This document shows, one piece after another, positions 19,014-27,106 of a stretch of DNA of 64,000 nucleotides. Position numbers and translations under genes: made by a program. Source of the DNA: Actinokineospora terrae (GTDB lineage: Bacteria > Actinomycetota > Actinomycetes > Mycobacteriales > Pseudonocardiaceae). The notes below the pieces were generated by a model. The model made no database searches, was not told the origin of the DNA, and worked only from the letters and a program-made list of their open reading frames with translations. Each line of letters opens with the position of its first letter. Within the stretch, counting starts at the first letter, position 1. The stretch is from positions 223,086-287,085 of the forward strand of contig NZ_FOGI01000003.1 in assembly GCF_900111175.1 (NCBI RefSeq), read 5' to 3'.

Positions 19014-19837
19014 TGACCGCGACGCTCGACCAGCCGACCGCGGTGGCCACCGGTGTGGTGGTCCGGCCGTGGCGCGCGGTGCTGCTGCGGGTGGAGGGCC
19101 AGTGGACCTGGTACCGGCGGCACTGGACGGCGAGCCTGCTGTCGTCGGGGTTGCAGCCGGTGCTGTTCCTGGCGGCGATGGGGATCGGGTTCGGGTCGCA
19201 GGTGCGGCCGGGGCCGCTGACCGGCGGGATGCCCTACCTGGCCTACGTGGCACCGACGATCCTGGTCAGCGGGCTGATCACGATCGCGGTGGCCGAGGCC
19301 GGGTTGCCGGTGCTGTCGGGGTTCAAGTGGAAGCAGGACTACTGGGCGGTCGCCTCGTCACCGGTCACGCCGGGGCAGCTGTTCACCGCCGAACTGGTGT
19401 GGATCACGCTGCGGCTGGTGCTGGGATCGGTGCTGTACCTGGTGGTCACGACGCTGGTGGGCGGCTGGACGAGCGCGGGCGCGCTGCTGGTCGCGCCGAT
19501 CGCGATCCTGACCGGCGCCGCGTGCGCGACCCCGGTGATGGCGTTCGCGGCGACGACCAAGGGCGACGGGCACGCGTTCGCCGCGGTGAACCGGTTCGTG
19601 GTCATGCCGATGACGCTGTTCGCGGGCACGTTCTTCCCGGTCGACCGGCTGCCGGTCGTGGTACGGCCGCTGGCGTGGATCTCGCCGCTGTGGCACGGGA
19701 ACGAACTGGCGCGCGGTGTCGCGTTGGGCGGGTTGCGGTTGTGGCCCGCGGTGGGCCATCTGGCGGTGTTGGTGGGTTTGCTGGTGTTCGGGTTGGTGCT
19801 GGGGCGTCGGTGCTTCCGCCGCAGGCTGGTGGTCTGA
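19013..19837 (+). CDS. ABC-2 type permease
   Basis: A 274-residue membrane protein with about six hydrophobic segments and the ABC-2 features FFPVDRLPVVVRPLAWISPLWHGNELARG near the C-terminus (family-typical sequence before the last helix). It overlaps the ATPase by one base (TGATG) and ends directly against the next permease, so the three genes are co-translated. It shows clear sequence kinship with the second permease (FFPVDR, LSPLYHGVELAR there), suggesting gene duplication and a heterodimeric membrane pore. Confidence 0.92.
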   Translation: MTATLDQPTAVATGVVVRPWRAVLLRVEGQWTWYRRHWTASLLSSGLQPVLFLAAMGIGFGSQVRPGPLTGGMPYLAYVAPTILVSGLITIAVAEAGLPVLSGFKWKQDYWAVASSPVTPGQLFTAELVWITLRLVLGSVLYLVVTTLVGGWTSAGALLVAPIAILTGAACATPVMAFAATTKGDGHAFAAVNRFVVMPMTLFAGTFFPVDRLPVVVRPLAWISPLWHGNELARGVALGGLRLWPAVGHLAVLVGLLVFGLVLGRRCFRRRLVV

Positions 19838-20662
19838 ATGTCTGTTGTGGACACTGGACGGCGCACCGCGGTGCTGCAGCGGGTCCTGCCCTCGGGCAGC
19901 TACGCCGGGATGGCGCGGCGGCTGGTCGAGCGGTCGGCGCTGCTGTACGCGCGGGCGTGGATGGTGCTGCTGTCGGGCATCTTCGAGCCGCTGTTCTACG
20001 TGCTGGCGTTCCAGATCGGCTTCGGTGCGCTGGTCCCGGTCGTGGTGGGCCCCGGCGGGGTGGAACTCAGCTACGTTGCCTTCGTCGCCCCCGCGTTGCT
20101 GGTCGCCTCCGCCATGAACGGCGCGGTGTCGGAGACGATGAGCATGTTCTACAAGCTCCGCTTCGACGGCCTGTACGACTCGGTCCTGGCCACCCCGCTG
20201 GGCACCTACGACGTGGCGCTGGGCGAGCTGACCTGGACCGTCCTGCGCAGCGGCCTGTACGCAGTGGCCTTCTTCGGCGTCATGGCCACGATGGGCCTGG
20301 TGACGACCCCGTGGGCGCTGCTGCTCGTCCCGGTCGCACTCCTGGTGTCGATGGCGTTCGCGGCGATCGGGATGGTGTGCGCGACCCTGCTCCGGTCGTC
20401 GGCCCAGTTCGAGTACATCCACCTGCTCGTGGTCCCGATGTTCCTCTTCTCGGGCACCTTCTTCCCCGTGGACCGCTACCCCCTGCCGCTGCGGGTGATC
20501 GCCGAACTCTCCCCCCTCTACCACGGCGTCGAACTAGCCAGAACCTTCTCGGTCGGCGTGCTCACCCCCTCCCTGCTAGGCCACACCGCCTACCTACTGG
20601 CCCTCACCGCCGCAGGCCTCTACGGCACCTCCCGCCGCATCGGCAAACTCCTCCTCAGCTAA
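19838..20662 (+). CDS. ABC-2 type permease (paralogue of preceding gene)
   Basis: A 274-residue integral membrane protein, same length as its neighbour, with about six transmembrane segments, the MFLFSGTFFPVDRYPLPLRV block and ELSPLYHGVELAR. Its ATG immediately follows the TGA of the first permease with no gap. Together with the DrrA-like ATPase it should form an ATP-driven exporter in the plasma membrane. Its stop overlaps the end of a convergent small gene by 4 bp. Confidence 0.92.
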   Translation: MSVVDTGRRTAVLQRVLPSGSYAGMARRLVERSALLYARAWMVLLSGIFEPLFYVLAFQIGFGALVPVVVGPGGVELSYVAFVAPALLVASAMNGAVSETMSMFYKLRFDGLYDSVLATPLGTYDVALGELTWTVLRSGLYAVAFFGVMATMGLVTTPWALLLVPVALLVSMAFAAIGMVCATLLRSSAQFEYIHLLVVPMFLFSGTFFPVDRYPLPLRVIAELSPLYHGVELARTFSVGVLTPSLLGHTAYLLALTAAGLYGTSRRIGKLLLS

Positions 20663-20931
20663 CCCCGCGCCGCCTCGATCACCGCCACCACCCGCCACAC
20701 CGTCCGCAGGGGTTCGCCGGATTCCACAGCCTCCAGCAGGCCGCGCAGTACCGCGATCAAGCCGACGACACCCGTGCCGCCGCGCAGGGTGGTGATGAGC
20801 CACCGCAGGCCTGCGGCGAGGCCCGCGGTGCGGGCGATCAGGGCGAACCGCAGGTCGATGGGGCCGTGGTCGGCTACCGCGGCGCCGATGGCCGCGGCCA
20901 GCCGGGTGATGATCAGGGCGTCGCCGGGCAC
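20659..20931 (-). CDS. Small hypothetical protein
   Basis: A 90-residue, mostly helical, Ala/Leu-rich protein starting with GTG and convergent with the permease (4-bp stop overlap). A GGAG lies 12 bases before the start, which is long. Segments such as LRWLITTLRGGTGVVGLIAVLRGLLEAV suggest a membrane-associated or amphipathic protein. No family is recognised. Coding bias is acceptable but short; it may be spurious. Confidence 0.42.
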   Translation of the reverse strand: MPGDALIITRLAAAIGAAVADHGPIDLRFALIARTAGLAAGLRWLITTLRGGTGVVGLIAVLRGLLEAVESGEPLRTVWRVVAVIEAARG

Positions 20932-21150
20932 GGGGGGCGCGTTCTCCGGTGGGATTCCATGGGGACCAGTAGAGCCGGGGCGGGCCCGGGGGGAACGACC
21001 GGTCTTCGGCTGACAGCCGATCGGCGGTCAGGACGTATCCCCCGGGGGTCGGGTGCGTTGGACAGGGCGACCGCGGACCGGCGGTCGCCCGCCGAGTTGG
21101 GTGGAACGCGAAACGGTGGCGGGGCCCGGATCGATCACAGGGGCGTGGCC

Positions 21151-22287
21151 GTGACCGAGGACGCCCAGGCCGCGCTGGATCGGGTGGTCGCGCGCTGCGC
21201 CGCGGCGATGCGCGGTGCCACCGCGGTGCTCGGCGGGGTGGCCGCGATCGCGACGGCGGGCGCGGGGCTGGGGTGGGTGGTGCTCGCGGTCGGCGTGAGC
21301 GTGGTGTGGTCGGCGGGGTTCGCGTGGACGGTGGTCCGGCGCGGGGTGCGCGGCTGGGTCGTGCTGGTCGACATCGCGCTGACCGTCGTGCTGTGCCTGG
21401 CGCAGCCGTGGCTGGTGGCGCCGGAGCTGCGGTCGGGCGGGGCGAGCTGGGTGGACGGGCTGACCTCGATGACGATCGTGATCGCGCACTTCGCGTGGCG
21501 GCCGCGGCTGGCCGTGCCCGCCGGTCTGGTGGTGGCCGCGGTGCACGTGGTCGGCGCGTGGCAGGTCGGCGGCGCCCTGGGGACGCTGGGCATCCACGTG
21601 ATCCAGATCGCCGCGACGGCCGCGCTGATGACGGTGCTGCGCCGCTCCGCCGCGGTGGCCGACGACGCGCTCGCCGACCTGCGGGCCACCGAGCGCGCGG
21701 CGGCCGTCATGCTCGCTCGGCGCGCGGACGAGCGGGAGCACAAGCGCAGGCTGCACGACACGGTGCTGGCGACGCTGACCACCATCGGCACCGATGGCGT
21801 CACCGCGTCGTCCCTCGCGTTGAGGGCTAGAGCCGCGGCAGACCTCGCGGTGGTCGAGGGCAGCATCGACCTCGGTGAGCCTGACACGGACGTTGACTTA
21901 CGTCACCAACTGCGTGCGGTCGCAGACCGAGCGGAGGTAGCGGTCACAGCGGATCTAGTCCCGTGCAAGGTGCCAGTCCTGGTCGCCACTGCCTTCTCGG
22001 CCGCCGCCGCACAGGCCCTCGCCAACACCGCCCGCCACACCTCGGCCGACACCGCCCGCCTGACCCTGACCACCGACTGCGCCTCGATCCTGGTCACCAT
22101 CACCGACACCGGCCCCGGCTTCGACCCCACCACCATCCCCCACCACCGCTACGGCGTCCGCGAGGGCATCCTCGGCCGCATGCGCGCGGTGGACGGCACC
22201 GCCACCATCACCTCGACCCCGTCCGGCACCACCATCACCCTCCGCTGGCCCGACACCACCCCCTGCCCGGCGGGATCCGGGACATGA
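21151..22287 (+). CDS. Sensor histidine kinase, NarL-associated (HisKA_3) type
   Basis: A 378-residue membrane kinase. About four to five hydrophobic segments occupy residues 25-150. The phospho-acceptor helix reads RRLHDTVLATL, with the His in the HisKA_3 pattern, and the ATPase domain has the N-box ALANTARH and G1-box DTGPGFDP. The start was set at GTG 21151, behind AGGGG. It heads a coupled three-gene set: its stop overlaps the next start (ATGA). A TTA leucine codon lies at 21898-21900, rare in such GC-rich genes and in streptomycetes tied to bldA control. It probably senses an envelope signal and phosphorylates the response regulator two genes on. Confidence 0.87.
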   Translation: MTEDAQAALDRVVARCAAAMRGATAVLGGVAAIATAGAGLGWVVLAVGVSVVWSAGFAWTVVRRGVRGWVVLVDIALTVVLCLAQPWLVAPELRSGGASWVDGLTSMTIVIAHFAWRPRLAVPAGLVVAAVHVVGAWQVGGALGTLGIHVIQIAATAALMTVLRRSAAVADDALADLRATERAAAVMLARRADEREHKRRLHDTVLATLTTIGTDGVTASSLALRARAAADLAVVEGSIDLGEPDTDVDLRHQLRAVADRAEVAVTADLVPCKVPVLVATAFSAAAAQALANTARHTSADTARLTLTTDCASILVTITDTGPGFDPTTIPHHRYGVREGILGRMRAVDGTATITSTPSGTTITLRWPDTTPCPAGSGT

Positions 22288-23375
22288 GCGCTGACCCGAG
22301 TGTGGTGGTGGCCGAGCGGTACGCGCGGGGGGCGACCGTGGCGGCGGTGGTGATCGCGGCGTTCTGGCACCTGGGGTACGACCTGGCGGCCACCGCGACC
22401 AACTGGGGTGTCTACAGCAGACAGTGGGCTGCGGTGGTCGGGTGGGTGCTGTACCTGGTGGTCGGGGGTGTGGCGGCGACGGTTCTGTTGCGGGGTGGGT
22501 CGCGGCGGGTGGCGTGGCTGGCCGGGGTGGGCACGCTCGGGGTGGACGTGTTGTTGCTGGTGGCGGCGCCGGGGGCGGTGGTGTTGCCCGCGAACTGGGC
22601 GTGGGGGTCGGTGGGGTGGGTGGCGGTGATCGCGTTCTGGCGGCACCGGGCGGCGCACCTGGTCGCCTTCCTGGTGGCGGACACCGCGATCCTGGTGGTC
22701 GGGATGGTGGTGCTCGACGTGGGCAGCAGTGAGCAGGTGTCGCGGGCGATCATGGTGCTGCTCGGGGCGTTCACCCTCCAGCTCGGCTACAGCCTCGGCG
22801 CGCACGGCCTGCACGCGGCGGCCCAGTGGGCGGCCCGCAGCTCGGCGGCCAGGACGGCGGCGACGGCGCACCGGGCGGCGGCGGAGGCGGTCGCCGCGGA
22901 CCGGGCCGTGCGCTACCAGGAGCTGCACCGGGTCACCGCCACGCTCCTGGCCGAGCTGGTCGCGGGCGCGGACCCGTCCGACCCGACCGTGCGGCGCAGG
23001 GCGGCGGCGGGGGCGGCCCGGCTCCGCCGCCTGATGGCCGAGACCGACGACGTGCCCGACTCGCTGCTGCACGAACTGCGCGCGGGTGCCGACGTGGCCG
23101 AGCGGCGCGGGGTCCAGGTGTCGCTGTCGGTGGTCGGCGCGGTGCCGGACCTACCGGTCGACATCCGCCGCGCGTTGACCGAGGCGCCCGTAGTGGGCCT
23201 GAGCGCTGCTAGATCCACCGCCAGGGTGACTGTGGTCGCGAGCCGCACCGACGTCACGGTCGCGGTAGTCGCCGACGCCCCCGACGTCCACCCGGCCGCA
23301 CCCACCGGCGTCACCCTCACCCAGGACCACGACGGCACCGAACTCTGGCTGCAAACCCGCTGGAGCACCGCATGA
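22284..23375 (+). CDS. Membrane sensor, degenerate histidine-kinase-like protein
   Basis: A 363-residue protein with about five transmembrane segments in residues 15-160 and a cytoplasmic helical region. Where a kinase would have LHDT, this has YQELHRVTATLLAEL. The C-terminal region (residues about 260-360) has a fold-like alternation of strands but no recognisable N, G1 or G2 boxes. It is locked into the operon by ATGA overlaps on both sides. I infer a pseudokinase or co-sensor that modulates the preceding kinase. A very diverged active kinase remains possible. Confidence 0.8.
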   Translation: MSADPSVVVAERYARGATVAAVVIAAFWHLGYDLAATATNWGVYSRQWAAVVGWVLYLVVGGVAATVLLRGGSRRVAWLAGVGTLGVDVLLLVAAPGAVVLPANWAWGSVGWVAVIAFWRHRAAHLVAFLVADTAILVVGMVVLDVGSSEQVSRAIMVLLGAFTLQLGYSLGAHGLHAAAQWAARSSAARTAATAHRAAAEAVAADRAVRYQELHRVTATLLAELVAGADPSDPTVRRRAAAGAARLRRLMAETDDVPDSLLHELRAGADVAERRGVQVSLSVVGAVPDLPVDIRRALTEAPVVGLSAARSTARVTVVASRTDVTVAVVADAPDVHPAAPTGVTLTQDHDGTELWLQTRWSTA

Positions 23376-24070
23376 CCGACCCGATCGAGGCGCCCATGAC
23401 CGACCAGCCCGTGACCGTGGCGATCATCGAGGACCACCCCGTGGTCGTGGACGGCGTCACCACCTGGATCACCACCGATCCCGGCAAGCGGGCGGCGGTC
23501 GTGGCCAGCGGCGACAGCATCGACGAGGTCCTGGCCGGGCCGGGCGGCGACGCGGACGTGCTGCTGCTCGACCTGCAACTGGGCGACACCGTCGTGGTGG
23601 ACCGGGTGGCGCAGCTGTGCACGGAGGGCAGGCGGGTCGTCGTCTACTCGGCGATGGACGACCCGGGCACCATCCTGACCGTGCTGGAGGCCGGGGCGTC
23701 GGCGTTCCTGTCCAAGCACGAGGCGGGCAGCCACTGCGTCGACACGATCGTCGCGGTGGCCACCGACCGGCCGTACGTGACGCCGTCGGTGGCGGGGGCG
23801 TTGCTGACCGAGGCGCCGCACCTGTCCGTGCAGGAGCGGACGGCGTTGCTGCTGTGGTTCCAGTCGATGTCGAAGGCGTCGGTGGCCAGGCGGATGGGGC
23901 TCAGCGAGGCGACCGTGCGCCAGTACATCGACCGGGCCAGGGTCAAGTACGCGAAGATAGGCCGACCGGCGCCCACCAAGACCGCGCTGCTCGCGCGCGC
24001 CATAGAGGACGGGTTGATCCGCGCGGACGAGATCGGGGAGTACCGGTCGCATGCCGCCGGGGACCAGTAA
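23372..24070 (+). CDS. Response regulator, NarL/LuxR family
   Basis: A 232-residue regulator. The receiver domain (about 12-130) has the acidic pair in IIEDHP, the phospho-acceptor Asp in LLLDLQL, and the switch Lys in FLSKHEAG. The C-terminal part (about 150-215) has a LuxR-type helix-turn-helix (SKASVARRMGLSEATVRQYIDRA). ATG 23372 overlaps the preceding stop; MTDQPV eight residues later is an alternative start. It should be phosphorylated by the upstream kinase and act as a transcription factor. Target genes are unknown; the adjacent ABC exporter and biosynthetic cluster are candidates by position only. Confidence 0.9.
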   Translation: MTDPIEAPMTDQPVTVAIIEDHPVVVDGVTTWITTDPGKRAAVVASGDSIDEVLAGPGGDADVLLLDLQLGDTVVVDRVAQLCTEGRRVVVYSAMDDPGTILTVLEAGASAFLSKHEAGSHCVDTIVAVATDRPYVTPSVAGALLTEAPHLSVQERTALLLWFQSMSKASVARRMGLSEATVRQYIDRARVKYAKIGRPAPTKTALLARAIEDGLIRADEIGEYRSHAAGDQ

Positions 24071-24081
24071 CCTGGGTCGTA

Positions 24082-24669
24082 GTGGCACGACGCAACCGGG
24101 TGGCCCCTAGCGGCGACCTCATCGAGACCCCGCACCGCGGCAGCCTCATGGGCAACCGCGGCGTCTTGCACAACCCCGGTGGCGAGATCGTCCGTAGAGC
24201 CCAGGTCCGCCGTTGGATCACCTGCGAACTCGAGTTCCGCGGTCGCCACCGCCCGGTCATGGCCCCCGGCCGTTACACCGAGCTGTTCTTCTTGGACGAA
24301 GCCGTGGCTCTAGCAGCTGGCCACCGCCCTTGCGCTGAGTGCCGCCGTGCCGACTATCTCCGCTACCGCGCGCTCTGGTCCATAGAGGACTCGCCTAGTG
24401 CCGACGCCATGGACCGCGTCCTAGACGCCGAGCGGTCCCTGCACGACGGTCGCCGCCGCACCACCGCGATGACCGAACCGCCGCACGGCAGCTTCATCAC
24501 CGTCCAGGACGACCACTGGCTGGTCGCCGGGGACCGGATCCACCGCTGGACCCCCGTGGGCTACGCGGACCGCCGTCCCCTCCCGGACGGCCCCGTTGAC
24601 GTCCTGACCCCGCCGTCAACGGTGGCGATCCTCGCCGCGGGCTACGCACCCCGCCTCGCCCTCGACTGA
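24082..24669 (+). CDS. Conserved-type hypothetical protein with CAEC motif
   Basis: A 195-residue basic protein starting with GTG 11 bp after the response regulator. Notable segments are PHRGSLMGNRGVLHNP, FRGRHRPVMAPGRYTELFFLDEAVALAAGHRPCAEC... with a CxxC pair, and a WTPVGYADRR region. I do not recognise a named family. The CxxC with flanking His/Arg could bind metal. It probably belongs to the end of the two-component transcript, but no role follows from that. It is nearly convergent with the short remnant gene on the other strand. Confidence 0.72.
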   Translation: MARRNRVAPSGDLIETPHRGSLMGNRGVLHNPGGEIVRRAQVRRWITCELEFRGRHRPVMAPGRYTELFFLDEAVALAAGHRPCAECRRADYLRYRALWSIEDSPSADAMDRVLDAERSLHDGRRRTTAMTEPPHGSFITVQDDHWLVAGDRIHRWTPVGYADRRPLPDGPVDVLTPPSTVAILAAGYAPRLALD

Positions 24670-24679
24670 CTCACACCGT

Positions 24680-24826
24680 TCACGACCGCGGCGGTATGGG
24701 ACTAGCGGCGAGCGCCTTGGCCGTCGAGTGCAGCACGTGCGCCATGGTCTTGGCCGTGTCGTGCGCCCACTCGTGGCCGTGGTCGCCGATGACGTGGTGC
24801 GAGCAGTTGAGCACCACGGCGCGCAC
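24680..24826 (-). pseudogene. 48-residue ORF resembling an internally deleted flavodoxin-like FMN reductase
   Basis: A short frame starting with GTG behind GAAAGGA (good spacing) encodes MRAVVLNCSHHVIGDHGHEW followed by a helix and the end ALAASPIPP. From memory, NADPH-dependent FMN reductase/flavodoxin-fold proteins of actinobacteria begin MRAVVLNC and end with a similar MAHNL...ANPIP helix. The ORF thus looks like the first strand joined to the last helix with the middle lost. It could instead be a genuine His-rich miniprotein. The relationship is a recollection of family ends, not a search result. Confidence 0.45.
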
Positions 24827-24878
24827 GGGGGATTCCTTTCGGTCCGGTCGGACCCCCGGATACCCACCGGTGCCGGAT

Positions 24879-25415
24879 TCACTCCCCCGGCAGCGGCCCG
24901 AACAGCCGGGTGCCCGGCGCGGCCGGGTCGTCGCCCGCCCAGAAGTCGGTCCACAGGGTGGTGAACCCGGCGCGGGACAGGGTGCCGTCGTCGTCGAGGT
25001 CGAACGACTTGAACGCGGTGCCCAGCGCGGTGGGGCGGCCGTTCCAGACGTCGACGAGGCGCTGGTGCTCGTCGGGGGTGATCCGGCCGTCGCCGTCCTC
25101 GTCGACGGCGTCGAACATGGCGTGCGCGGTCTCGGTGACCGCGTCGGGGGCGGCGTGCAGCTGGTCGACCACCTCGAGCACGTCGTCCACGGTGACCTGG
25201 TCGGCGCCGCCCGCGGCCACGCGCAGGGTGTGCCACCAGCCGAGCATGATCGTGGCGATGCGCCGGTGGTCGTCGGAGCCGACCGGGGCGCCGCGGGCCT
25301 GGCGCCAGCGGTCGGCCAGCGCGGTGAAGTCGGCCTCGGTGAGCAGGCCGTCGCCGTCGTGGTCCATCGCGGTGAACACGCCGGTGATCTTGTCGCGCTG
25401 GAACCCGCTGGCCAT
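24879..25415 (-). CDS. EF-hand calcium-binding protein (calerythrin-like)
   Basis: A 178-residue soluble protein with EF-hand loops. Loop 1 is DHDGDGLLTEADF near the N-terminus, loop 3 is DEDGDGRITPDEH and loop 4 is DLDDDGTLSRAGF (its last position lacks the usual Glu). The second site is degenerate. This four-site sarcoplasmic/calerythrin-like layout is known in actinobacteria, where such proteins buffer or sense Ca2+. ATG 25415 was chosen because GGGAGG lies at ideal spacing. It is divergent from modA across about 170 bp; the 48-residue remnant lies immediately downstream on the same strand. Confidence 0.9.
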   Translation of the reverse strand: MASGFQRDKITGVFTAMDHDGDGLLTEADFTALADRWRQARGAPVGSDDHRRIATIMLGWWHTLRVAAGGADQVTVDDVLEVVDQLHAAPDAVTETAHAMFDAVDEDGDGRITPDEHQRLVDVWNGRPTALGTAFKSFDLDDDGTLSRAGFTTLWTDFWAGDDPAAPGTRLFGPLPGE

Positions 25416-25550
25416 GCCGCCTCCCCGCTCGGTGGAGGTCAAGCCTCACCCACCGGCGGCGTCCCGGCAGCCTCCAGTCCAGTGGTGCGCGGGGGCAAAC
25501 GGGCGATTACCCACAGCCATCGGGACGGCCCGCAACCGCAGTCGCGTGAC

Positions 25551-25556
25551 TAGACT
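25551..25556 (+). promoter_or_regulatory. Candidate -10 (TAGACT) upstream of modA
   Basis: TAGACT lies 30 bases before the modA ATG, followed by GCGGAGG as ribosome site. The same hexamer appears at other likely promoters in this window. No convincing -35 was seen. A ModE-like site was not recognised. Confidence 0.4.
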
Positions 25557-25586
25557 GCCGATATCACCGAATCTGCGGAGGTACGG

Positions 25587-26312
25587 ATGCGCGCCCTGCT
25601 CCTCGCCGTGCTGCTCGTCTTAACCGGCTGCTCCAGCCAGGAAGAACCACCCAGGACGGTGACGGTGTTCGCCGCGGCGTCACTCACCGAGACCTTCACG
25701 ACCCTGGGCAAGGAGTTCGAGGCCGCGAACCCGGGGGTGAGGGTCACCTTCAACTTCGCGGGCAGCTCGGCGCTGGCCAAGCAGATCACCGAGGGCGCGC
25801 CTGCCGACGTGTTCGCCTCGGCGGCGCCCGCGAACATGCAGCAGGTCACCGACGCCAAGGACCCGGTGACCTTCGCCAGGAACCAGCTGGAGATCGCGGT
25901 CCCCAAGGGCAATCCCGGCAAGGTCACCGGCCTGGCCGCGTTCGCCGACGAGAACCTCGACATCGCGCTGTGCGCCGAGCAGGTGCCGTGCGGCGCGGCG
26001 GCGAAGAAGGCGCTGGCCGCGGCCGGGATCACGGCCAAGCCGGACACCCTGGAGCAGGACGTCAAGGCGGCGCTGACGAAGGTCCGGCTCGGCGAGGTCG
26101 ACGCGGCGCTGGTGTACCGGACGGACGTCAAGGCCGCGGGCGCCGAGGTGGAGGGCATCGACTTCCCCGAGGCGAGCAAGGCGGTCAACGACTACCCGAT
26201 CACGGTGCTGGGCAAGGCCCCTAACGCTGCCCAGGCCAAGGCGTTCGTCGACTTCGTCCGGTCCGACCGGGGTAAGGCCGTACTCGCCGAAGCCGGGTTC
26301 TCAGCGCCGTGA
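25587..26312 (+). CDS. modA: Molybdate ABC transporter substrate-binding lipoprotein
   Basis: A 241-residue lipoprotein with signal LLAVLLVLTGC; the Cys is the lipidation site. The mature part shows the ModA pattern: VTVFAAASLTETF, FNFAGSSALAKQI, GAPADVFASA, and VYRTDVKAAG near the C-terminus, the residues that bind the oxyanion. It captures molybdate or tungstate outside the membrane. The ATG has GGAGG at spacing 7. Its stop overlaps the modB GTG (GTGA). A TTA leucine codon sits in the signal peptide at 25620-25622. High confidence from motif and modABC order. Confidence 0.96.
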   Translation: MRALLLAVLLVLTGCSSQEEPPRTVTVFAAASLTETFTTLGKEFEAANPGVRVTFNFAGSSALAKQITEGAPADVFASAAPANMQQVTDAKDPVTFARNQLEIAVPKGNPGKVTGLAAFADENLDIALCAEQVPCGAAAKKALAAAGITAKPDTLEQDVKAALTKVRLGEVDAALVYRTDVKAAGAEVEGIDFPEASKAVNDYPITVLGKAPNAAQAKAFVDFVRSDRGKAVLAEAGFSAP

Positions 26313-27106
26313 GCGGGCGGCGGGTAGGCAAGGGGAGGCTGCCCGCCGTCCTTGTCGTGCCCGCTGTGCTCGGCCTGGCGTTCTTGGTCCTACCGCTGGT
26401 CGGTCTGCTCGCACGGACTTCGTGGGCCGAGTTCCCTTCGCGACTGCTGAGCGCGGAGGTAGGCGAAGCGCTGCGGTTGTCGTTGGTGTGCGCGAGCTTG
26501 GCGACAGTCGTGTGTGTGGTGCTGGGTGTTCCACTCGCGTGGGTCTTGGCGCGCGGCGATATCCCTGGGCGCCGGTTGGTTCGCGCGCTCGTGACTGTGC
26601 CGTTGGTACTACCGCCTGTGGTGGGCGGTGTGGCGTTGTTACTGGTCCTGGGTAAGAGGGGACCGGTAGGCGGGTTGTTGGAGAACTGGTTCGGGGTGTC
26701 GTTGCCCTTCACCACGGCCGGGGTGGTGGTCGCCGAGGCGTTCGTGGCGATGCCGTTCTTGGTGATCTCGGTGGAGGGCGCGCTCCGGGCGGCGGACCCG
26801 AGGGTGGAAGAGGCCGCGGCGACCCTGGGGGCGTCGCGGTGGTTGGCGTTCCGCCGGGTCACGCTGCCCTCGGTCATGCCGGGCGTGGTGGCGGGCACGG
26901 TGTTGAGCTGGGCGCGCGCGTTGGGCGAGTTCGGCGCGACGATCACGTTCGCGGGCAACTTCCCCGGTGAGACCACGACGATGCCGCTGGCGGTCTACCT
27001 GGCGTTGGAGACCGATCCGCAGGCCGCGATCGCGTTGAGCGTGGTGCTGCTGGTCGTGTCCGTGGCGGTCTTGGCCAGTTTGCGCAACCGGTGGGTGGGC
27101 GGATGA
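26309..27106 (+). CDS. modB: Molybdate ABC transporter permease
   Basis: A 265-residue inner-membrane permease with about five to six transmembrane helices and the EAA loop (EEAAATLGASRWLAFRRVTLP) that docks the ATPase; the GEFGATITFAGN segment is typical of ModB. GTG 26309 overlaps modA; the stop overlaps modC by ATGA. It carries a TTA codon at 26639-26641. It forms the channel of the molybdate importer. Confidence 0.96.
   Translation: MSGRRVGKGRLPAVLVVPAVLGLAFLVLPLVGLLARTSWAEFPSRLLSAEVGEALRLSLVCASLATVVCVVLGVPLAWVLARGDIPGRRLVRALVTVPLVLPPVVGGVALLLVLGKRGPVGGLLENWFGVSLPFTTAGVVVAEAFVAMPFLVISVEGALRAADPRVEEAAATLGASRWLAFRRVTLPSVMPGVVAGTVLSWARALGEFGATITFAGNFPGETTTMPLAVYLALETDPQAAIALSVVLLVVSVAVLASLRNRWVGG

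Noticed and set aside
24082..24669. Ada-type methyl acceptor because of the HRPCAEC segment
   Set aside because: Only one CxxC pair and no PCHR active site; left as hypothetical.
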